Assembly: GCF_900095695.1 (NCBI RefSeq)
Contig: NZ_FMIQ01000031.1
Location: 16,774 to 80,773 of the forward strand
Reading direction: 5' to 3'
Length of the DNA: 64,000 nt
From: Hafnia alvei
GTDB lineage: Bacteria; Pseudomonadota; Gammaproteobacteria; Enterobacterales; Enterobacteriaceae
Positions 28,668 to 37,142 of this stretch are shown here, one piece after another. The notes under the pieces were generated by a model. It searched no databases and was not told where the DNA came from. It saw only the letters and a program-made list of their open reading frames with translations. The number at the start of each line of letters is the position of its first letter. Positions within the stretch are counted from its first letter, which is position 1. The position numbers and the translations under genes are program-made.

Positions 28668-28824
28668 GGCGGAAAAACAGTCGATATCTGAGTGTTTTGC
28701 AAGCGAGATGTCGTTAAATGAAAAAGTGTGGAATACGTTTCGCAAATCTAATCGCAGCAGCTGGCGTCGCTTTTCTTCTGTCATTAGGGTGATGCCAATT
28801 CGTGGAGTGATGGGGAAAGAAGGG

Positions 28825-29307
28825 ATGCTGGAGGTTTATCAGATAAATACATTTTTATATACGGTGTTGCAGCAGGCGCAGGTTGCTCTGCAACAACAGG
28901 ATATCCAGCGTTTTGTGTGTGACGCTGCGGAAGCGTCTCGGCATGACGGGGTCGCTGAACGTCCGACAGCGACGCTATTACTGTCGGCACTACCTTTCAA
29001 TCGACAATTGAAAAGGTTACAGGCTAGCGCAAAGGAGCAGGCTTTTTTTGTATGGAAAATGCTGTGTCTGCCTTTGAAGCAATTTCCAAGTTCAGGACGG
29101 CTGGTTTTAAATCAGCAAACGGATGAACCTGAATTAAATCGGCGATTGAAAAATCTCGCGGCAGAGCTAGGCCCCGTAGAGTTGCGGATCCTCAGGGGCT
29201 ATCCATATCTTGTGCTGTATTTATTTAATGGTCGCGAAGTGTGTTTGCTGCGCTTGCTTGATGCATCATTGTTTAATGAAGCCTTCTTGAATGGCTATTT
29301 TTCATAG
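28825..29307 (+). CDS. unrecognised protein divergent from kdp
   Basis: I do not recognise this 160-aa protein. It has no signal peptide or clear membrane segment. The first 30 residues are helix-forming and Gln-rich (TVLQQAQVALQQQDIQRF). The C-terminus alternates hydrophobic and charged residues (LRILRGYPYLVLYLFNGREVCLLRLLDASLF), like a small alpha/beta fold. The open frame extends up to an ATG at 28666, but that stretch covers the KdpE operator. I therefore prefer the ATG at 28825 (or 28810). It stands between kdpF and ybfA, where E. coli has nothing. Its frame is intact with no stop over more than 200 codons. Confidence 0.6.
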   Translation: MLEVYQINTFLYTVLQQAQVALQQQDIQRFVCDAAEASRHDGVAERPTATLLLSALPFNRQLKRLQASAKEQAFFVWKMLCLPLKQFPSSGRLVLNQQTDEPELNRRLKNLAAELGPVELRILRGYPYLVLYLFNGREVCLLRLLDASLFNEAFLNGYFS

Positions 29308-29607
29308 TGGAATTTTTAGTGTGAAACTTTTGTCACGCATAGTGAAATAAAAATGTTAAATAAAAGTATCAATAAAATAACTAATGTTAAGTTTTTATTT
29401 AACCATAAGGTAACAAAATTACATAAAGGCACAATGAAGGCGAAAAAAACGGCAAATATAGTGGTCGGATGAGTGGTAAACTTTCAGCAGATGGGGTAAT
29501 ATTTTGTTCAGATTACAGGCAAACTTAAATATGAAACATTTTAATTTATAACGTCCGCTGCTTTAGTGATCCCTTTAGGGAAACAGCTACGTTTTAAGGA
29601 GGACTCA
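29308..29607 (+). other. AT-rich ybfA upstream region
   Basis: Exactly 300 bases, very AT-rich, with many TTAA/ATAAA tracts. It presumably contains the ybfA promoter. I could not assign boxes or a regulator site with confidence, and no ORF is evident apart from a short in-frame extension of ybfA. Confidence 0.5.
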
Positions 29608-29808
29608 ATGTACCAACAGTATTCATTATCTCGCATTCTCCTGCGTCGTTGTGGCGTTGTTATTGCCGGTGTTTTGGCACTGCCAGTGATGTTATTCCGC
29701 AGTGATCGCGCACGTTTCTATAGCTATTTGCACCGTGTGTGGGCTAAAACTAGCGATAAGCCGGTTTGGTTGGCGCAGTCGGAGCAGGTTGCTGCTGATT
29801 TTTATTAA
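29608..29808 (+). CDS. ybfA: small membrane protein YbfA (DUF2517)
   Basis: A 66-aa protein whose second half, [21 protein letters not shown], is almost identical to E. coli YbfA. One hydrophobic segment (about 14-32, [14 protein letters not shown]) suggests a single inner-membrane span; function is unknown. The ATG at 29608 follows a strong AAGGAGGA ribosome site, deciding against the longer frame starting at 29566. It is divergent from kdp in E. coli too, but here another gene intervenes. A terminator follows immediately. Confidence 0.9.
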   Translation: MYQQYSLSRILLRRCGVVIAGVLALPVMLFRSDRARFYSYLHRVWAKTSDKPVWLAQSEQVAADFY

Positions 29809-29837
29809 TCGCCGCTAGCGAAACAGTAAACGTGAAG

Positions 29838-29864
29838 AAACCACCTCAATGCAGGTGGTTTTTT
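29838..29864 (+). terminator. ybfA terminator
   Basis: The stem AAACCACCT / AGGTGGTTT with loop CAATGC is followed by further T residues. It separates ybfA from the ybgA operon. Confidence 0.88.
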
Positions 29865-30010
29865 GCTATCTGGAACCATTAAAAGGAATTTTCTTCATCT
29901 GGTTTATCTTCGATTGTCCATATCCCTATCTTTCGTTGGTGTAATTCCTTCTCTTCTGCACCTACACTGAAAGTGCACAACCCATAAATATCAATAAATA
30001 GAGGTGCGCG

Positions 30011-30958
30011 ATGTCAGATAAAATACCCGTTGGTGTGAGCGCCTGTTTACTGGGCGAAAATGTTCGTTTTGATGGTGGCCACAAACGGTTACCGTTTGCG
30101 GTGGATGAGTTGTCTGCTTTTGTTCGCTTCGAAGCCGTGTGCCCTGAAATGGCGATTGGTTTACCGTCTCCGCGTCCAACCCTCCGTTTGATCAAACAGG
30201 GCGATGATGTTGCTTTGGTTAACAGCCGCGACGGGGAAGGCGATGTGACGCAAAAAATGCGTGAGTTTTCCAAACAGAAAGTGGCGAGTCTTGAACATCT
30301 ATGTGGCTACCTTGTCTGCGCCAAATCTCCCAGCTGCGGCATGGAAAGAGTGAAGGTGTATACCGAGCATGACGCGCGTAAAAGCGGGGTCGGGATTTTC
30401 ACCCAGCAGCTGATGGCGCATATGCCTTGGCTGCCGGTAGAAGAGGACGGCAGATTATATGACCCCGAACTACGAGAGAATTTTGTTGAGCGCATTTACG
30501 CACTACACGAGTTTAACCAGCTTTGGAAAAACGGTTTAACCCGTGGCGCTCTGGTGGCTTTTCACAGCCGCTATAAGCTCTCTCTGCTGGCTCATTCACA
30601 GCCGGAATATCGCGAACTTGGGCGTTTTGTTGCGGCGATGGAGCAGTGGGAATCCTTAGATGAATACGCGTACGAATATCGAAATCGCTTTATGGCTTTG
30701 CTCAAGCATAAGGCCTCGCGGCGTAATCATACCAACGTGTTACAGCACGTTCAGGGCTATTTCCGTCGCCAGCTCACCAGCAGCCAGAGACAAGAGTTGG
30801 CCGATCTGATCCTGCGTTATCGGCAGGGAACCCAACCATTATTGGCGCCCATCACGCTGTTACGTCATTACCTCAAGGAATACCCAGACAGCTATTTAGC
30901 CGGGCAGCGCTATTTCGACCCTTATCCTGAAGTACTGCGTTTGCGGTATGGTCACTAA
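30011..30958 (+). CDS. ybgA: DUF523-DUF1722 fusion protein (long-form YbgA)
   Basis: A 315-aa cytoplasmic protein with two parts. Residues ~1-150 are a DUF523 domain: GVSACLLGENVRFDGGHKR, AVCPEMAIGLPSPRPTLRL and CAKSPSCGMERVKVY. The three Cys-bearing motifs correspond to those that hold an iron-sulfur cluster in the DUF523 thiouracil desulfidase TudS. Residues ~170-315 are a DUF1722 domain similar to E. coli YbgA (169 aa), which lacks DUF523. It is followed after 19 bases by phrB, as ybgA is in E. coli. A link to repair of photodamaged or thiolated nucleic acid is inference. Confidence 0.85.
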   Translation: MSDKIPVGVSACLLGENVRFDGGHKRLPFAVDELSAFVRFEAVCPEMAIGLPSPRPTLRLIKQGDDVALVNSRDGEGDVTQKMREFSKQKVASLEHLCGYLVCAKSPSCGMERVKVYTEHDARKSGVGIFTQQLMAHMPWLPVEEDGRLYDPELRENFVERIYALHEFNQLWKNGLTRGALVAFHSRYKLSLLAHSQPEYRELGRFVAAMEQWESLDEYAYEYRNRFMALLKHKASRRNHTNVLQHVQGYFRRQLTSSQRQELADLILRYRQGTQPLLAPITLLRHYLKEYPDSYLAGQRYFDPYPEVLRLRYGH

Positions 30959-30977
30959 GCATTGACAAGGAAGCGTA

Positions 30978-32408
30978 ATGACTGCCACACATTTAGTTTG
31001 GTTTCGTAATGATCTACGGATAACGGATAACCGCGCGCTGCATGCCGCCTGTCAGGATATTCACGCTAAGGTGATCGCGATTTATATCGCGACGCCTGAG
31101 CAGTGGCGGCAGCATGATATGGCACCGCGTCAGGCGGCATTTATCCAGCAAAATTTACATTGTTTAGATGCTTCACTAGCAGAAAAAAACATCACGCTTT
31201 TCTCTCATCAATGCGCAGACTTTGCCCAGAGCATTGAGTGGCTCAGTGATTTTTGCCAGAAAAACGGCGTCACCGACCTATTTTATAACCGCCAATATGA
31301 ACTGAACGAGCGACACCGCGACGATCGAGCCGGTGAGTTACTGCAGGGAAAGTGCACGCTGCACGCCTTTGATGACAGTTTGCTTCTGCCACCCGGCAGC
31401 GTGGTGACCGGTAGCGGCGAAATGTATAAGGTGTTTACCCCGTTCCGTAAGTCTTTCCTACAGCGGTTAACTCATTCAGATACACGCTGTTTGCCAGCAC
31501 CAAAACCGAGAGCGGGCAACGCTGAACGGTTGCCGATAGTGTCTTTTGATTATCCCTTCGAGCAACCCGACCCGTCACTATTCCCAGCGGGAGAGGACGC
31601 TGCGTTACAGCGTTTGCGAAGTTTCTGCCGCGAACGCGTGCAGGATTATCAACAGCAGCGTGATATCCCCGCCATTAATGGCACGAGTTGCCTGTCGCCT
31701 TATCTGGCCATCGGCGTGCTGTCGCCGCGTCAGTGTTTTAACCGGCTTTTAGCGGAGTGTCCGCAGGCGTTGGAAGACGATCAAAGCGGCGCCTTTGTTT
31801 GGTTGAATGAGCTGGTTTGGCGCGAGTTTTATCGCCACCTGCTGGTGGCTTATCCCAAGCTGTGTCGGCATAAGCCGTTTATTGCGTGGACTGACAATGT
31901 GCGCTGGAGCGGTGACGCCGATCATTTAGCCGCGTGGAAAGCAGGGAAAACCGGTTTTCCGATTGTGGATGCCGCGATGCGGCAATTAAACCAAACCGGG
32001 TGGATGCATAATCGACTGCGCATGATTGTCGCCAGCTTTTTAGTTAAAGATCTGTTGATAAACTGGCGAGCGGGAGAGTGCTATTTTATGTCTCAACTGC
32101 TGGACGGAGATTTGGCGGCAAATAACGGTGGTTGGCAGTGGGCGGCATCTTCGGGAACCGATGCGGCGCCCTATTTTCGTATTTTTAACCCGACCACACA
32201 GGGCGAGCGTTTTGACAAAAAGGGCGATTTTATTCGTCGTTGGCTGCCGGAGCTTGCGGATGTACCAGACAGTGATATTCATCACCCGCATCAATGGGCG
32301 ATTAAACAAGGTCGCGTGTTAGACTACCCTGAACCTCTGGTGGATCATGCCGTTGCACGTAAGCAAACCCTTCAAGCTTTTGAAGAGGCTAAGCGAGGCG
32401 CGGGCTGA
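30978..32408 (+). CDS. phrB: deoxyribodipyrimidine photolyase
   Basis: PhrB uses blue light to split cyclobutane pyrimidine dimers in DNA. The 476-aa protein starts with an antenna-binding alpha/beta domain (THLVWFRNDLRITDNRAL) and has the FAD-binding helical domain (about 200-470). Hallmarks are WREFYRHLL, the GKTGFPIVDAAMRQLNQTGWMHNRLRM stretch and DGDLAANNGGWQWAASSGTDAAPYFRIFNP. Length and sequence match E. coli PhrB (472 aa), including the tryptophans for electron transfer. It follows ybgA by 19 bases, probably in one transcript with cpdP and ybgI. Confidence 0.96.
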   Translation: MTATHLVWFRNDLRITDNRALHAACQDIHAKVIAIYIATPEQWRQHDMAPRQAAFIQQNLHCLDASLAEKNITLFSHQCADFAQSIEWLSDFCQKNGVTDLFYNRQYELNERHRDDRAGELLQGKCTLHAFDDSLLLPPGSVVTGSGEMYKVFTPFRKSFLQRLTHSDTRCLPAPKPRAGNAERLPIVSFDYPFEQPDPSLFPAGEDAALQRLRSFCRERVQDYQQQRDIPAINGTSCLSPYLAIGVLSPRQCFNRLLAECPQALEDDQSGAFVWLNELVWREFYRHLLVAYPKLCRHKPFIAWTDNVRWSGDADHLAAWKAGKTGFPIVDAAMRQLNQTGWMHNRLRMIVASFLVKDLLINWRAGECYFMSQLLDGDLAANNGGWQWAASSGTDAAPYFRIFNPTTQGERFDKKGDFIRRWLPELADVPDSDIHHPHQWAIKQGRVLDYPEPLVDHAVARKQTLQAFEEAKRGAG

Positions 32409-32446
32409 TATTTCCAGCCGCTTTTACTGCAAGGAGCACGTAACAA

Positions 32447-33427
32447 ATGCGAAAGACACTCATAGCTGTGGTGCTGGCGGGCTATTCCGCATTTACCTGG
32501 GCCAGTTTTGACGTTGTGGCGTTAGGCACTCAGGGAGGATTATCGGGAGATAACCTGACTTCCTACCTTATTCGCACCGAGGGGGATGCCCGCTATATTG
32601 CGCTTGATGCGGGGAGCACTTTACCCGGCATTGCGAAAGGCATTGAAAAAGGAAGTTTCCCAGACGTCACGCCAGAAAAAGCCGCACCGCTCACGCCGCA
32701 GGGATACATTTTTCGTGAGCAGATTAATGCCTATTTCATTAGTCACCCTCATCTGGATCACGTTGCCGGTCTGATTCTGGGTTCGCCAGATGACAAAAAG
32801 AAGACTATCTATACCCTCGCCGACAGTGCGAATACGCTGCATAACCACTATTTCAACTGGAAAAGTTGGCCGAATTTCAGCGATTCAGGCAACGGTGAAC
32901 GATTAGGCACTTATCGAATTAATTCGCCGCGCGTCGGACAGACTTTTACATTAGGCGTCACGCCGATGCGCGGGGTGATTTATCCGCTGAGCCACAATGG
33001 AACGGCGTCGTCGATGCTGTTGATTAGCGCGCGCGGAGAGTCTTTTGCCTATTTTGGCGATACCGGCGCTGATGCCGTAGAACGCTCTAAAAATCTGGAT
33101 GCAATTTGGCGTGTTTTAGGACCGCTTATTCAGCAAAAAGCGCTCAAAGGGATGATTATTGAAACCTCCTATGATGACGCGCAGCCTGACAACAAACTGC
33201 TTGGACATCTGACGCCGAAATTGCTGCTTTCAGAGCTGGCTCAGCTTGAGAAATACAGCGGCGGCGCAGGTTCGTTGAAAGATTTACCGATTGTGATTAG
33301 CCATATTAAACCCACGCTGGTGGCGGGGAAGGATCCGCAAGCGCTGATTCAGCAACAGCTGAGCGCAGGGAATTCATTGGGCGTGAAGTTTATGTTTATG
33401 CAACAGGGCGACAAAGCCGTTTTCTAA
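32447..33427 (+). CDS. cpdP: periplasmic class II 3',5'-cyclic-nucleotide phosphodiesterase
   Basis: A 326-aa secreted metallo-hydrolase. Residues 1-19 form a signal peptide (MRKTLIAVVLAGYSAFTWA). The beta-lactamase-fold motif HPHLDH (100-105) in SHPHLDHVAGLI, then SHNGTASSMLL, AYFGDTGAD and SHIKP, identify the class II cyclic-nucleotide phosphodiesterase family (yeast PDE1 type; Vibrio fischeri CpdP is periplasmic). It would hydrolyse extracellular or periplasmic cAMP, perhaps for salvage. It starts 38 bases after phrB and 31 before ybgI, where E. coli has a peptide transporter (dtpD/ybgH) instead. Confidence 0.88.
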   Translation: MRKTLIAVVLAGYSAFTWASFDVVALGTQGGLSGDNLTSYLIRTEGDARYIALDAGSTLPGIAKGIEKGSFPDVTPEKAAPLTPQGYIFREQINAYFISHPHLDHVAGLILGSPDDKKKTIYTLADSANTLHNHYFNWKSWPNFSDSGNGERLGTYRINSPRVGQTFTLGVTPMRGVIYPLSHNGTASSMLLISARGESFAYFGDTGADAVERSKNLDAIWRVLGPLIQQKALKGMIIETSYDDAQPDNKLLGHLTPKLLLSELAQLEKYSGGAGSLKDLPIVISHIKPTLVAGKDPQALIQQQLSAGNSLGVKFMFMQQGDKAVF

Positions 33428-33458
33428 TGATTAATCCAAATTTTTGTGACTAGACACT

Positions 33459-34202
33459 ATGAATAATATTGAACTGGAAAAACTGCTCGATCAGCAACTT
33501 AGCGTTAACGATTTCCGTGACTATGCACCCAATGGTTTGCAGGTTGAAGGGCGACAGGAAATTAAGAAAGTTATTACCGGTGTGACTGCCTGTCAGGCCC
33601 TGCTCGACGCCGCCGTGGCGGAGCAGGCCGATGCTATTTTGGTGCACCACGGTTATTTCTGGAAAAACGATGCGCCTACCGTGCGCGGTATGCGTCGACG
33701 TCGTTTGAAAACGCTGCTGATTAATGACATTAACCTGTATGGCTATCATCTGCCGCTGGATGCCCATCCGGTGCTGGGCAACAATGCGCAGCTGGCACGC
33801 GTGATGAAAATCAAGCCATTAGGGATGATCGACCCTTTACTGCCTTACGGTGAGTTTGAGCAACCGATGAGCGCGGGTGAGGTGATTGGTCGCTTAGAGC
33901 GTAAGCTACAGCATGCCGTGTTACACAGCGGAGACAATGCGCCACAGGAGATCCGTCGAGTTGCGTGGTGTACCGGCGGTGGCCAGAGCTATATTGAACA
34001 GGCCGCTGAGTTTGGCGTTGACGCGTTTATTAGCGGTGAGGTTTCAGAGAAAACTATTCATATCGCCCGTGAGATGGGGCTGCATTTCTTTGCGGCGGGT
34101 CATCATGCGACAGAACGTGGTGGCATTCGTGCGTTAGGCGAGTGGTTAGCGGCGGAACATGGATTAGACGTGAAGTTTATTGATATCCCTAATCCAGCGT
34201 AA
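33459..34202 (+). CDS. ybgI: Nif3-like dinuclear-metal protein YbgI
   Basis: A 247-aa cytoplasmic protein of the NIF3 / type-2-GTP-cyclohydrolase-I-like family, a toroidal hexamer with a two-metal site. His-containing motifs in the family positions are visible: LVHHGYFWKN (about 62-71), YHLPLDAHPVLGNNAQLA, and the C-terminal GHHATERGGIRALGEWL. E. coli YbgI has been linked to radiation resistance, but its substrate is not settled. It ends the ybgA-phrB-cpdP-ybgI run, in keeping with the E. coli order phrB...ybgI-pxpB, though here other genes separate it from pxpB. Confidence 0.93.
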   Translation: MNNIELEKLLDQQLSVNDFRDYAPNGLQVEGRQEIKKVITGVTACQALLDAAVAEQADAILVHHGYFWKNDAPTVRGMRRRRLKTLLINDINLYGYHLPLDAHPVLGNNAQLARVMKIKPLGMIDPLLPYGEFEQPMSAGEVIGRLERKLQHAVLHSGDNAPQEIRRVAWCTGGGQSYIEQAAEFGVDAFISGEVSEKTIHIAREMGLHFFAAGHHATERGGIRALGEWLAAEHGLDVKFIDIPNPA

Positions 34203-34227
34203 AAGCGTTATGCAGTAATGAGAAACA

Positions 34228-34264
34228 CTCCGTTGCTATCGGTATTTGTCTGATAACAACGGAG
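34228..34264. terminator. convergent hairpin between ybgI and yjdM
   Basis: CTCCGTTG-C-TATC ... GATA-A-CAACGGAG forms a long, almost perfect stem between two convergent genes. Neither flank has a strong T-run, so it is a plausible but not classical bidirectional terminator. Confidence 0.55.
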
Positions 34265-34273
34265 GTAAAAATA

Positions 34274-34609
34274 TTAGCTCTTTTTCACAAACTCAGATTT
34301 CAGCTTCATTTGGCCGAAACCGTCGATTTTACAATCGATGTTGTGGTCGCCTTCAACCAGACGAATTCCCTTCACTTTAGTGCCGATCTTCAGCATAGAC
34401 GAGCTGCCTTTCACCTTCAGATCTTTGATCACGGTGACGGAATCGCCGTCAACCAGCAGATTGCCGTTGGCGTCTTTCACCACCAGTTCATCGCTTTCTT
34501 CTGCCGGTGCGCTGTCATTCCATTCGTAGGCGCATTCAGGACAGATGTACATATCGTTGTCCTGATAGGTGTATTCAGAGTTGCACTTCGGGCAGTTTGG
34601 TAATTGCAT
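34274..34609 (-). CDS. yjdM: zinc-ribbon protein YjdM (PhnA family)
   Basis: A 111-aa cytoplasmic protein nearly identical to E. coli YjdM, once called PhnA (not a phosphonoacetate hydrolase). The N-terminal zinc ribbon has CPKC (Cys6, Cys9) and CPEC (Cys23, Cys26). The rest is a small SH3-like barrel ([25 protein letters not shown]). Function is unknown. In E. coli it lies next to the phn cluster near minute 93; here it stands between ybgI and the xap-type cluster, a different location. An AAGGCGACC stretch precedes the ATG. Confidence 0.93.
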   Translation of the reverse strand: MQLPNCPKCNSEYTYQDNDMYICPECAYEWNDSAPAEESDELVVKDANGNLLVDGDSVTVIKDLKVKGSSSMLKIGTKVKGIRLVEGDHNIDCKIDGFGQMKLKSEFVKKS

Positions 34610-34849
34610 GCTAAGGTCGCCTTTAACAGAAAATAAAAAAATGCAGCGCTGCTATTGTGATGATTGATACCCACGGTCTTGGCGTCGTCTCAAGTTGGTA
34701 GGGCATCTAGCAGAGATTCCGCAGGGCGGATCTGCAAAGCGCGCGATCATACAACTTTTGACCAATGTCGAAAATGATTTATGTTAAAAAGATCGCAATT
34801 AGAGTGTTTCTTATAACCTAAATAGAGCATGGAGTCTATTTTCTCGCCG

Positions 34850-35785
34850 TTAGGCTGCAATGTGCCCCAGCGCCTGCAGAAATGCGTGCGCAATCGGTGA
34901 TTGGAGTTCGCGATGGTAGAGCGCATAGAGATCGGCGGGGATCGGCTGTTTTAGGGGAACAAACGTCACGCCTGGCCAGTGAATAAGCGAGCAGGTTTCC
35001 GGTAATAACGCGATGCCCAAGCCTGCGCTGACCAGCGCCAACACCGTTTGTGGCTCCATGGCCTGTTGGGCTATGAGTGGATAAAAACCGGTCTGCACGC
35101 AGTAATCATAGAGCTGCTGGGCAAAATCGCTGTGGCTGAACGAGAGCGAGATAAATGGGCGTTCGGCAAGCTGCATAAGGTCGAGGCTTGAGAACTGGCA
35201 TAAAGGATCGTGATCGAGCAATGCAACCATGACAGATTCGCGAGCAATATGCTGGTAGCAGATATTGGGCGTGGACTCTACGGCCACATTTCGGTTGATG
35301 CCAATATCGATGGTGTGCTGCATGATCTGTTCAATTTGGCGCTGCTGCGGCAGCTCATGCAACGTCCACGTAGCGTGGGGGTAATCAGCGCGAAATGATT
35401 TTAGCGCGGGTAACAGCGCCCCCCACAGCGCGGTGCCGATGATGCCGATATTCAAGTGTTGGTTTTCATTGCGTCCGATCTGACGCACATAATTCAATGA
35501 GGTTTCGGTCGCATTCAAAATGCGATCGACCTCGGTTTTGAGCACGCCTCCGGCGTGGGTTAACGCCACTTTTCGGCTGTTACGTTCGAGCAGCTTAACC
35601 TCAAGTATATCTTCTAGCTCTTTAATCTGCGTGCTGAGCGGCGGCTGGGAAATATTCAGCAGTGCCGCAGCGCGGCCAAAGTGCAGTTCATCAGCCAACA
35701 CCTGAAAATAACGCAGCATGCGTAGACTGATACGGCCGTTGCTGTGTACGTGAGTGGTGAGTTGAGCGATAGGCGTGGTTGGCAT
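34850..35785 (-). CDS. xapR: LysR-type regulator, XapR-like
   Basis: A 311-aa LysR transcription factor. The N-terminal winged helix-turn-helix contains RMLRYFQVLADELHFGRAAALLNISQPPLSTQIKELE. The effector domain ends with VSAGLGIALLPETC and FVPLKQPIPADLYALYH, which closely parallel E. coli XapR, the xanthosine/deoxyinosine-responsive activator of xapAB. The ATG at 35783-35785 has CAGGTG five bases before it; an upstream start would add 20 unusual residues. It lies downstream of the transporter and xapA on the same strand. Regulating that pair is the natural inference. Confidence 0.82.
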   Translation of the reverse strand: MPTTPIAQLTTHVHSNGRISLRMLRYFQVLADELHFGRAAALLNISQPPLSTQIKELEDILEVKLLERNSRKVALTHAGGVLKTEVDRILNATETSLNYVRQIGRNENQHLNIGIIGTALWGALLPALKSFRADYPHATWTLHELPQQRQIEQIMQHTIDIGINRNVAVESTPNICYQHIARESVMVALLDHDPLCQFSSLDLMQLAERPFISLSFSHSDFAQQLYDYCVQTGFYPLIAQQAMEPQTVLALVSAGLGIALLPETCSLIHWPGVTFVPLKQPIPADLYALYHRELQSPIAHAFLQALGHIAA

Positions 35786-35863
35786 GAGGCACCTGAATGA
35801 AAAAAGGCAGTACTGCATGATGCAGACCGCCTTGGAGGGAGTCAAATAATCAGAAAAATATCG

Positions 35864-37078
35864 CTAGGCCGAGGCTTGGGTTGCTTTGGCATGAGAGATT
35901 TTTTCAGCACGGCTGAGTGCGATGGCGGCCAATAACGCAATCAGCAATAAGCCATACGAAATTGCCGCGGTTCCCAATGCCCAATGCAGCCCGTAGTAGG
36001 AGTTCATCAGCGATGACACGGTTGCAAACAGCAATGTACCCACGGTGCCACAGGTGAGTAGGGCAGAGATAAGGGTTGGCGGGCTGTGGCGCACCTGAAG
36101 TGAACCATAGCTCATCAATCCAGAGAATAATCCGGAGTTGAAGAAGCCAAATACGCCGCAGGCGACCATGATGAGCTGGGTATTTGTGCTGGTGGTGATC
36201 ACTAGAATGGAGGCCATTCCGATCAGCGCGCAAGCTAACAGGAAGGTGCGTAGCTTCATTAATTTGACAGTGAATTGGTTAACGAACAGACCCGTGGCTT
36301 TCGCCCACCAGTAGCATGCCGTGAACAGCGCAGCGTTTTCCGGCGTGATGTGGAAGCGATCTTGCAGATAGGTTGGTGTCCACATGGTGAAAATAGGTTC
36401 AGCCAATAAGAAAGCGAACAGCGCAAAGCAGAGCAGATAAATAGCGGCTCCCCATGGTTCTGCCGTGGTTTGGACGGCGTGCGTTGAGGTTTCAGCCGGT
36501 GCTTCGGTGGTTGGAAAGCGGCTACGCAAGGTGATGGACAACATTAAAGCACCGATTGCGCCCATAATCGCGTACATGGCTAACCAGTTTGCACCGAGTT
36601 TAAACATCCAAGCGAGCACGACCGAGAGCGTTGCCCCCGCTAAACTGAAGAAAAAGTCGGTAAAAATTAGGCTGGAAGAGCGTTTTTTCTCTTCAGGATT
36701 GATGCGAACCACCAAATAACTGCCGATGGTCATAAATACGCCCCCGCAGGCGCCAATCAAGGTCACGGCGACGCTGAAGACGGTGAGCGTGGGGCTAAGA
36801 AACAGTACGATGCTGACGATCACGGTGACGGCGGAGGCGATCACCAATGGCTTTTGCAGACCCCATTTTTTCATCAAGAGTCCGCCGAGCATGATCGGTA
36901 GGAACATCCCCAGATTCATCAGCGTAAATACCTGACCGATGAAGCTGTAGTCTTTGTGAAATGCGTCGCACAGCGGGCCGAGAACGATACCCAAGGTAGA
37001 AACCAGTGCGCCCACAAAATAGTAACTGAGGTAGGAAATCGCGTTCATATTCACGCGAGAGAAAGATGACTCTGTCAT
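35864..37078 (-). CDS. MFS transporter, TsgA-like, probable nucleoside uptake
   Basis: A 404-aa inner-membrane protein with about twelve hydrophobic helices. The order of motifs (FTLMNLGMFLPIMLGG, ACGGVFMTIGSYLVVRI, LIFTDFFFSLAGA, ALLTCGTVGTLLF) parallels the E. coli MFS protein TsgA, though identity is only partial. It sits between xapA and a XapR-like regulator, exactly where E. coli has the nucleoside:proton symporter XapB of a different MFS branch. Uptake of xanthosine or a related nucleoside is inferred from the neighbours. The start has TTGGAG eight bases upstream. Confidence 0.75.
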   Translation of the reverse strand: MTESSFSRVNMNAISYLSYYFVGALVSTLGIVLGPLCDAFHKDYSFIGQVFTLMNLGMFLPIMLGGLLMKKWGLQKPLVIASAVTVIVSIVLFLSPTLTVFSVAVTLIGACGGVFMTIGSYLVVRINPEEKKRSSSLIFTDFFFSLAGATLSVVLAWMFKLGANWLAMYAIMGAIGALMLSITLRSRFPTTEAPAETSTHAVQTTAEPWGAAIYLLCFALFAFLLAEPIFTMWTPTYLQDRFHITPENAALFTACYWWAKATGLFVNQFTVKLMKLRTFLLACALIGMASILVITTSTNTQLIMVACGVFGFFNSGLFSGLMSYGSLQVRHSPPTLISALLTCGTVGTLLFATVSSLMNSYYGLHWALGTAAISYGLLLIALLAAIALSRAEKISHAKATQASA

Positions 37079-37142
37079 AGCGAAACTCCAAGCCGGAGAA
37101 TGAATAAGGCGGGCTTATGCTGTAATACTTCCGCTGAAGTTC

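Noticed and set aside
28666..28824. 53-codon N-terminal extension of the unrecognised gene next to kdp
   Set aside because: The ATG at 28666 is part of the KdpE operator sequence and has no ribosome site; a start at 28825 or 28810 is more plausible.
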